Assembly (NCBI GenBank): GCA_048380335.1
Contig: DBFCCI010000068.1
Coordinates: forward strand, 1-22,009
Reading direction: 5' to 3'
Source of the DNA: Lachnospira sp900551945
GTDB taxonomy: Bacteria > Bacillota > Clostridia > Lachnospirales > Lachnospiraceae
Length of the DNA: 22,009 nt
Shown: in pieces, positions 15,969 to 22,009 of the stretch
Layout of the letters: every line of letters begins with the position of its first letter
How positions within the stretch are numbered: the first letter of the stretch is position 1
Notes under the pieces: model-generated
What the model was told of the DNA's origin: nothing
The model's input: the letters and a program-made list of their open reading frames with translations, nothing else
The model's database searches: none
Program-made: the position numbers and the translations under genes

Positions 15969-16632
15969 GAAAAATTAAATAAAAAATCAAAGTCAAAACT
16001 TAAGATATTTTTATGTGTCATTGCAATATTGATATTGGGAATAGGTGTATTTTCGGTGGTATATGTAAATGATTATTACCATGCAACAGATAAGGAAAGT
16101 GATATTGCAAGTACGGAAAATGTTATTGTAAAACAAACAGATACAGGATATCTTAAAAGTCTAGCAGAAAATGGAATTGATTGCTTTGTAGTACACATGC
16201 CATGTAACCTTGCTTTATTTGGAGTTAATAAAATGGACAAGGTAATGCAGGAATATAATTATGATCATGGGTATATATCAGGTCATTCTCTTGGTGGGGC
16301 TATAGCTTCTAGTTATTCCTATAAAAATAGTGATAAATTAGACGGAATTATATTTCTTGAGGCATACTCGATGAAAGATTTGTCTAATACTTCCATAAAA
16401 GTACTTTCACTTTTATGGAAGTGAAGATGGCGTGCTTAATATGGATAAGGTATACGATACAAGAAAATATATGCCAGAAAGTTATGAAGAATACTGCATA
16501 CAAGGTGGCAATCACGCAGAGTTCGCAGAGTATGGTAAGCAAAAAGGTGATGGAAGTGCGACAATAACATCACAGGAGCAACAAAAGATAACAGTTGAAA
16601 AGATACTTGAAATGGCAAAATATATACAATGA
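15969..16632 (+). pseudogene. Decayed alpha/beta hydrolase gene
   Basis: The conceptual product has a basic start and one membrane anchor, VYVNDYYHA, VHMPCNLALFGVNK, a nucleophile elbow GHSLGG, and a later GGNHAEFAEYG with the expected catalytic His. This is the pattern of membrane-anchored alpha/beta hydrolases common in Firmicutes. Three lesions are visible. No start codon with a ribosome site remains, and the frame runs straight on from the hydroxylase stop codon. About 30 residues, including the FYPGGKVE-type segment usually found before the AENGIDC helix, are missing after residue TDTGY. One extra T in 16411-16414 shifts the frame: reading one base fewer restores KVLSLYGSEDGVLNMDK. The downstream half (16432-16632) continues intact in the restored frame. 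A functional short protein is unlikely. Confidence 0.85.
16389..16422. repeat. Perfect 14-bp inverted repeat at the frameshift site
   Basis: ACTTCCATAAAAGT (16389-16402) and ACTTTTATGGAAGT (16409-16422) are exact reverse complements with a 6-nt loop. The extra T that breaks the hydrolase frame lies inside the right arm; without it the arms would differ by one base. No T-tract follows, so it is not a terminator. Confidence 0.9.
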
Positions 16633-16662
16633 AACGAGGGTTTTTAGTGAAAGGATAACATA

Positions 16663-19600
16663 TTGAGAAAAAATACAAAAAGAAACATAAGAAGACAAAT
16701 TAAAAGAGCAGTTACAGCAACTACAACAATGGCTTTTATTACAGTTAGTGCAACTTCACCATTGTTAAATGTACCATTTGTAACTTATGCGCAGGAAAAT
16801 ATTGCAGTACAAAATAGTGTAGTTGTTACAAGTGAAAGTGAATTGCGTCAAGCACTTAATGCTGGCAATAAAAATATTACAATTAATGGTAGTATTACAA
16901 TAGCTGAAGCGACAGACGCAACTCCATTTATGATACCAGAAGGAGTTAATCTTACTGGTTCAGATAGTAATAGTGGACTTACATTAAGGGGAGCATTACA
17001 GCTTGCAGGTGATAATGTAACTTTTAAGGATATGCAGTTACATTTTATTTCAACAAATGCTCTCGGTAGTGTAATACATAGAGAAATATTTCTTGCAGGT
17101 CACAGCCTTACACTTGACAATGTTGATACTTATGTAAAAGGTGGTGCAGGTGCAGGACTTGGTGGATTTGGAGGAACAGAAAAAGAATTACTTCCAACAA
17201 TATATGCAGGTGGATATAAAAACACTACTGTAGGGCAAAATGCAGAGCTTACTATTTTAAATGCAATTGAAAATACAAAAGTACAAGATATATATATGAG
17301 CCATGAACAAGATGATGAAAAGACATCATATAATGGAAATATTAAAATGACATTTGACGCTAAGACAACAGTAGTAGATACAATACATACTGAAAATAAT
17401 TCAAAGGCTGATATACTTATTAAGGGCGTGATAAATAGTGTAGCAAGTTGTAAGATACAAAATATTTATGGAAATGAAAATACAACATTGACATTACAAA
17501 AATGTTCTGCTGATATGTCAATTAATAATGTTGAAAATATAATTCTTGGTAATGAAGCTGATTTAAGTTTATTATCAGGCGCAATTAAAAATATTGAGTT
17601 AAAAAATAATTCAACATTAAATATTACACAATATAGTGACAGTGATTTTGTTGAAATAACAGGAGATTTTATTGTAAGCAATTCTACAGATGAAAGTAAT
17701 TTACAAGAAAATACATATCTTGTAACAGATAACAATAAACAACTTATTATAGCTGGAGATGTTTTAGGTAAAACAAATGTTGTAATTGAAGAAAAACACC
17801 CGTCTAAAGATTTTAAAGAAGATTATACATATATAACTGTGGCTGGAACTTCGAAGGAAGATAACTTTGTTGCTGGAAAAACAGGGTGGGATTTAAAGTA
17901 TTCTATAAAAGATAATGGTGAAGCTAGTTGGGAAGCGGTAAAGGAAACAGGAACGCAACCAGAACCCGAAGAAACGACTGTTGGTAGAATAGAAATAAAG
18001 TCAGCACCTAAAAATGTTTATGTAAAAAGTATAATACAAACTGATGATTATGAGAGTCAAACTCCAGATATAACATCGTCATTTTATATTGATTGTTATG
18101 ACAATAAGGGCAATATAATTGAATATGATAACATAGCAGATGATATTATTGACAATGTTATAGTAATAAAAACAGATTACTGGGAAAGTAAAGATAAGAG
18201 TGATTTAGATGAGAAGAAGTGGGGCGCTCCGATATGGTTAGAAACTCAAGAAAATTATGAAAATAGGTATTTTCTTGTAGCTAATAACGAAGCTGTTGCT
18301 GGAAAATATACATTTTTATTTATACCAAATGGGTATGATGTGGGTAATATTGAAACAGTTGGTGATATAAAAAAATTAGATGGTATACTTGCTGAATGGA
18401 CAATTGAATTTACAGATACAGAAATAGTTGATGAAAAAATGGAAACACCGAATATATCAATTGACTATTCTAACGAAATCTTAACAGATTTTGACACGAC
18501 AGGAAAGTATACAATTAATGATAAAGATGTTTTTGTATCACAAGATGGAACTGTGCAGTTAGATACAACTTATTTCGGGCAAACTCTTAATATTGTAAGA
18601 AAAGCAGTTGAAGAACATTATATTGATAGTGAAGCTCAAAGTATTGTTATTCCAACTAGAAGACAAGCACCACAAGTTGAAGGTAATGACGCAAGCTCCA
18701 CAGGAGAAGATGATGGAGTAATTAATGGCGTATCAACAGCTATGGAATATAAAATGGTATCTGAAACTGATTGGCATGATTGTACATCAGATATAATCAC
18801 AGACCTTGCACCAGCAGTATATCAAGTGCGTTTAAAAGCAGATAACAATAATTTTGCAAGTGATATAACAACAGTTACCATTAATCGTGAGGAAGTAAAG
18901 ACATTTCATGTAGTAATAGGAAATGGTACTGGGACAAATGATTATAAAGTTGGAGATAAGGTAACAATTGTAGCGAAGGAAGCATTGCAAGGAATGGCAT
19001 TTGATAAATGGGTATCAAATGTTGAAATTGAATATACTGATGATACAAATGCTAATTTAAGCACAGCAGTATTTATAATGCCTGAAAGTGATGTTGAGCT
19101 TACAGCAACTTATAAAGATATTTCAGCACCAACAGGGCAGATAACAATTTCAACTAACAAATGGAATGATTTTTGCAATAAAATAACATTTGGTATATTC
19201 TTTAAAGAAACTCAAAAAATAAATATAACAGCAGAAGATATAGGACTTGGTGTTGATAAAATTTATTACTATATTTCACAAGAACCTAAGTCAATGGAAG
19301 ATATAAAAAGTCTTAACGATTTAGAATGGACTGAATATAAAGAAGAATTTTCAATCAAGCCTGACAAGAGCTGTGTAGTATATGCAAAAATAACAGATAA
19401 AGGTGGTAATGAAAAATATTTGTCGTCAGACGGACTTGTATTTGACGCAACATCGCCTACAATAACTGGTGTTAAAAATAATGAAAGTTATAAAGAAAGC
19501 GTAGAAATAACAATAATAGACGATAATCTTGATTATTTAGAGATTGATGGTAAAATTGTAGGATATGAAAATGGAAACTATAAAGTCGACTATATAGCAG

Positions 19601-21390
19601 GTTCACATATTATAAAAGCTGTAGATAAAGCTGGTAATATGACACAGCTTACAATAAATATGGTCAAAGAAGAACCAACAACAGAACCAACGACAGAAGA
19701 AGTAATAACAAAACCAGAAGAAACAACAACGGAAGAAGTGACAACAAAACCGGAAGAACCAACGCCAGAAGAAGTAACAACAAAACCGGAAGAAACAACG
19801 CCAGAAGAAGTAACAACAAAACCGGAAGAAACAACAACGGAAGAAGTGACAACAAAACCGGAAGAAACAACAACAAAAGAAGTAACAACAAAACCGGAAG
19901 AAACAACAACAGAAGAAGTGACAACAAAACCGGAAGAAACAACAACAGAAGAAGTGACAACAAAACCGGAAGAAACAACAAAAGAAGTAACAACAAAACC
20001 GGAAGAAACAACAACAAAAGAAGTAACAACAAAACCGGAAGAAACAACAACGGAAGAAGTGACAACAAAACCGGAAGAAACAACAACAAAAGAAGTAACA
20101 ACAAAACCAGAAGAAACAACAACGGAAGAAGTGACAACAAAACCGGAAGAAACAACAACAGAAGAAGAAACAACAAAACCAGAAGAAACAACAAAACCAG
20201 CAGAAACAACAAAGCCAACAGAAGCGACAACAAAAGTAACGCAGGCAACAACAAAGCCAACAGAAGCGACAACAAAAGTAACGCAGGCAACAACAAAGCC
20301 AACAGAAGCGACAACGAAAGTAACGCAGGCAATAACAAAACCGACAGAAGCGACAACAAAAGTAACGCAGGTAACAACGAAGCCGACAGAAGCGACAACG
20401 AAAGTAACTGAGGCAACAACAGAAACAATACAAGAGCCAACACAAGCTGAAAAGTTAGAAATTTCAGCTGATGGTAATTGGTATTATACAGTAGATGGAG
20501 TAACAGATTATAACTATAATGGTCTGGCTGAAAATGAATATGGTTGGTGGAAGGTTTCTAATGGAGAAATAGATTTTAGTTATAATGGACTAGCCGATAA
20601 TAAATACGGTTGGTGGAAGATAACTAATGGCACAGTTGACTTTAACGCAAATGGACTTATATTGGATGAAACAACAGCTACGTGGTGGTATTTTAATGGA
20701 GGAGCTATTGATTTTAATTATACTGGATTAGCTGAAAATGAATATGGTTGGTGGAAAGTATCTAATGGAAAAGTAGATTTAAGTTTTGATGGATTAGCCC
20801 TAAATGAATATGGCTGGTGGAAAATATCAAACGGAGTAATAGATTTAAGCTATAATGGAATATCATCTAATGAATATGGAACATGGAAAGTAATATCAGG
20901 AACAGTAGATTTAACAGCAAATGGTTTAATATTTGATGATATAACTGATAAATGGTGGTATTTTAATCAAGGAGCTATTGATTTTAATTACACTGGATTA
21001 GCTTTAAACGAATATAACTGGTGGAAAATATCGAATGGAACATTAGATTTAAGTTACACAGGACTTGCGTTAAATGAGTATGGCTGGTGGAAAGTAACTA
21101 ATGGAGTAATAGATTTAAATTATAATGGAATTGCATCTAATCAATATGGAACATGGAAAGTAACATCAGGAACAGTAGACTTCACAGCAAATGGTTTAAT
21201 ATTTGATAGTGAATCTGATAAATGGTGGTACTTTAATGGAGGAGCTATTGACTTTAGTTACACAGGACTAGCTTTAAATGAATATAACTGGTGGAAAATA
21301 TCAAATGGAACAATTGATTTTAACTATAGTGGGTTAGCAAATAATCAATACGGAACATGGAATGTAGTTAATGGACAAGTTGTTTTATAA
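16663..21390 (+). CDS. Large secreted repeat-rich surface protein with C-terminal wall-binding repeats
   Basis: The 1575-residue product begins with a signal peptide (basic start, hydrophobic core, likely cleavage after TYA at residue 43). Residues about 50-430 show short beta-strand repeats like right-handed beta-helix adhesive or pectate-lyase-like domains. Ig-like segments follow. Residues about 748-819 resemble the InlB B-repeat type (GDKVTIVAK, FDKWVS, ELTATY), and another Ig-like segment leads to about 1003. A Thr/Glu/Pro/Lys stalk spans about 1004-1260. The C-terminus (about 1265-1575) has 14 units of the LAxNEYGWWKxxNGxIDxxYxG kind, similar to choline-binding or other wall-binding repeats, which would hold the protein on the surface. 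There is no LPXTG motif. The start is TTG with AAAGGA 7 nt upstream. Function is probably adhesion or carbohydrate/host contact; no catalytic motif is seen. It ends before a strong terminator. Confidence 0.85.
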   Translation: MRKNTKRNIRRQIKRAVTATTTMAFITVSATSPLLNVPFVTYAQENIAVQNSVVVTSESELRQALNAGNKNITINGSITIAEATDATPFMIPEGVNLTGSDSNSGLTLRGALQLAGDNVTFKDMQLHFISTNALGSVIHREIFLAGHSLTLDNVDTYVKGGAGAGLGGFGGTEKELLPTIYAGGYKNTTVGQNAELTILNAIENTKVQDIYMSHEQDDEKTSYNGNIKMTFDAKTTVVDTIHTENNSKADILIKGVINSVASCKIQNIYGNENTTLTLQKCSADMSINNVENIILGNEADLSLLSGAIKNIELKNNSTLNITQYSDSDFVEITGDFIVSNSTDESNLQENTYLVTDNNKQLIIAGDVLGKTNVVIEEKHPSKDFKEDYTYITVAGTSKEDNFVAGKTGWDLKYSIKDNGEASWEAVKETGTQPEPEETTVGRIEIKSAPKNVYVKSIIQTDDYESQTPDITSSFYIDCYDNKGNIIEYDNIADDIIDNVIVIKTDYWESKDKSDLDEKKWGAPIWLETQENYENRYFLVANNEAVAGKYTFLFIPNGYDVGNIETVGDIKKLDGILAEWTIEFTDTEIVDEKMETPNISIDYSNEILTDFDTTGKYTINDKDVFVSQDGTVQLDTTYFGQTLNIVRKAVEEHYIDSEAQSIVIPTRRQAPQVEGNDASSTGEDDGVINGVSTAMEYKMVSETDWHDCTSDIITDLAPAVYQVRLKADNNNFASDITTVTINREEVKTFHVVIGNGTGTNDYKVGDKVTIVAKEALQGMAFDKWVSNVEIEYTDDTNANLSTAVFIMPESDVELTATYKDISAPTGQITISTNKWNDFCNKITFGIFFKETQKINITAEDIGLGVDKIYYYISQEPKSMEDIKSLNDLEWTEYKEEFSIKPDKSCVVYAKITDKGGNEKYLSSDGLVFDATSPTITGVKNNESYKESVEITIIDDNLDYLEIDGKIVGYENGNYKVDYIAGSHIIKAVDKAGNMTQLTINMVKEEPTTEPTTEEVITKPEETTTEEVTTKPEEPTPEEVTTKPEETTPEEVTTKPEETTTEEVTTKPEETTTKEVTTKPEETTTEEVTTKPEETTTEEVTTKPEETTKEVTTKPEETTTKEVTTKPEETTTEEVTTKPEETTTKEVTTKPEETTTEEVTTKPEETTTEEETTKPEETTKPAETTKPTEATTKVTQATTKPTEATTKVTQATTKPTEATTKVTQAITKPTEATTKVTQVTTKPTEATTKVTEATTETIQEPTQAEKLEISADGNWYYTVDGVTDYNYNGLAENEYGWWKVSNGEIDFSYNGLADNKYGWWKITNGTVDFNANGLILDETTATWWYFNGGAIDFNYTGLAENEYGWWKVSNGKVDLSFDGLALNEYGWWKISNGVIDLSYNGISSNEYGTWKVISGTVDLTANGLIFDDITDKWWYFNQGAIDFNYTGLALNEYNWWKISNGTLDLSYTGLALNEYGWWKVTNGVIDLNYNGIASNQYGTWKVTSGTVDFTANGLIFDSESDKWWYFNGGAIDFSYTGLALNEYNWWKISNGTIDFNYSGLANNQYGTWNVVNGQVVL
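19673..20445 (+). repeat. Tandem coding repeats forming the surface-protein stalk
   Basis: Two repeat families lie in one frame. The first has about 14 units of 36 bp encoding TEEVTTKPEETT-like blocks, with one unit of 33 bp near 19978-20010. The second has 5 units of 42 bp encoding KPTEATTKVTQATT. All unit lengths are multiples of three, so slippage would change stalk length without breaking the frame. They are direct repeats without spacers, which rules out a CRISPR array. Confidence 0.95.
20653..21390 (+). repeat. 270-bp higher-order repeat in the wall-binding region
   Basis: Blocks starting at 20653, 20923 and 21193 are spaced exactly 270 bp (90 residues) apart. Each begins with a longer unit of the GLIxDxxxxxWWYFNxGAIDF type, followed by 22-residue GWWK units and one GTWK unit. 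The third block is shorter (198 bp) and lacks one GWWK unit before the protein ends. Confidence 0.9.
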
Positions 21391-21394
21391 TAAT

Positions 21395-21512
21395 GTATAT
21401 TTAACACCATAATGTAATTGCATACTTCTATTGTGTTGAAAAATAAGTAGAGGTGTGTGGAGTTTGTTCTTATCTGAAAGTATTTTGTTCTTTATGGTGA
21501 ACGTATATTTAA
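21395..21512. repeat. Possible miniature inverted-repeat element with flanking direct repeats
   Basis: GTATATTTAA occurs at 21395-21404 and again at 21503-21512. Between them, CACCATAA (21405-21412) and TTATGGTG (21492-21499) are reverse complements. A direct repeat outside an inverted repeat is the footprint of an inserted element of roughly 95 bp. The repeats are short and AT-rich, so chance is not excluded. Confidence 0.4.
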
Positions 21513-21550
21513 TAATAAATTATTTATTTCAAATATTATAATTAGCAAAG

Positions 21551-21591
21551 ACCGCTAAAACTGTATGAATAATATAGTTTTAGCGGTTTTT
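21551..21591 (+). terminator. Strong intrinsic terminator after the surface protein
   Basis: ACCGCTAAAACT (21551-21562) pairs perfectly with AGTTTTAGCGGT (21576-21587), with a few more pairs possible in the loop, followed by a T-tract to 21591. A-rich sequence precedes it, so it may act in both directions. It lies about 160 bp after the surface-protein stop. Confidence 0.92.
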
Positions 21592-21801
21592 GTAATTTAC
21601 GATAACAACGAGCAAAGTCTTTTCTATATTTCTAATATCATAAAAATAATTCTATATTTTAAAAAATCCCTAATGTTTAGTAATGAATATTTATAAATTA
21701 TTGCGTGGATAGTGAGGTAGACCTTATTGCAGATTACTTTGAAGAGAAAGTAAGCTTTTTCATTTTTCCTTATTACTTTAACGTGAGTTCGACAAAAACA
21801 C

Positions 21802-22009
21802 CTATGCAGAAATGGTAGTACCTAACTGTATAGATGGCTTCTTTGGTAAAAATGAGTATGCAACAAGCCCTGACACAACATTTGTTACAAAGTTATTTAT
21901 ACTTCTGTGCCTAGAATGTTCTATGTAACAAATGTTTTTAAGAAAATCATTTACTGACTCTATAACTGCTCGTTTCCTTAAAAGTATTTTATCACTAATT
22001 GGCATCATT
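21802..22009 (-). mobile_element. IS982-like transposase, C-terminal part (cut by window edge)
   Basis: The minus-strand frame enters from beyond the right edge and stops at 21802-21804. Its 68 visible residues include LRKRAVIESVNDFLKNI, then IEHSRHRSINNFVTN, then GLVAYSFLPKKPSI. This is the C-terminal pattern of IS982-family DDE transposases, with the final Glu of the catalytic triad probably the Glu in VIESVND. The 5' part of the gene and the distal terminal repeat are outside the window, so it cannot be judged whether the copy is intact. It marks the right border of this chromosomal stretch as a site of mobile-element activity. Confidence 0.85.

Larger units (their letters stand above)
21391..21801. 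other. Intergenic stretch before the IS fragment
   Basis: About 410 bp separate the surface protein from the transposase fragment. They contain a possible miniature element (21395-21512), a strong terminator (21551-21591) and AT-rich sequence. One short frame at about 21690-21831 could be a gene remnant cut by the IS, but nothing in it is recognisable. The IS terminal repeat should lie between about 21770 and 21801, but I cannot define it. Confidence 0.5.

Noticed and set aside
19603..20445. Long minus-strand open frames, Cys/Phe-rich or Leu-rich, opposite the surface-protein stalk
   Set aside because: They are mirror images of the GAA/ACA-rich tandem repeats, have no ribosome site and have implausible composition.
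19673..20445. CRISPR-like periodic repeats
   Set aside because: Units are contiguous, have no unique spacers, are all in one coding frame and encode a Thr/Pro/Glu stalk.

Overview
The DNA is AT-rich (roughly one third G+C by eye). It has strong Shine-Dalgarno sites, several TTG starts, lipobox lipoproteins and a secreted protein ending in GWWK-type wall-binding repeats. Together these suggest an anaerobic Firmicute of the Lachnospiraceae type. That assignment is an inference from gene style; no rRNA or tRNA gene is present.

Layout. At 1-378 there is only the edge of an upstream unit with a terminator and a nested palindrome. An ApbE flavin transferase lipoprotein (minus strand) follows, then a trigger-factor-like foldase lipoprotein, a SulP anion transporter with a STAS domain, and an NCS2 purine permease (all plus strand). 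A large structured palindrome (6682-6903) fills the convergent gap. Next come two minus-strand genes: a fusion of a THEP1-like P-loop NTPase with a MocA-like nucleotidyltransferase, and an ABC ATPase. From a shared divergent promoter region, the matching binding lipoprotein and, after a second palindrome, a FecCD-type permease run on the plus strand. The three subunits of a xanthine-dehydrogenase-type molybdenum hydroxylase follow in the order FAD, 2Fe-2S, Mo. Behind them lie a broken alpha/beta hydrolase, a 1575-residue repeat-rich surface protein, an intergenic stretch with a possible miniature element and a clear terminator, and the 3' end of an IS982-like transposase cut by the window edge.

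How the genes may work together. The NCS2 permease carries the Gln-Asn-x-Gly motif associated with purine rather than uracil transport. The hydroxylase is of the xanthine/purine type. The MocA-like domain is of the kind that makes the cytosine-dinucleotide form of molybdenum cofactor. The ABC importer is related to iron-complex importers, a family that also contains molybdate/tungstate carriers such as Haemophilus MolABC. I infer a purine-oxidation module that brings its own substrate transporter, cofactor maturation enzyme and possibly its own oxyanion importer. The importer substrate and the oxidised substrate are not proven by the sequence.

The most unusual non-coding signals are the two palindromes at 6682-6903 and 10824-10924. 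They share a core of about 45 bp (39 identical positions), yet have different outer arms, and each copy's outer arms still pair with each other. The dead hydrolase is also notable: its single-base frameshift completes a perfect 14-bp inverted repeat, as expected of a template-switch mutation.
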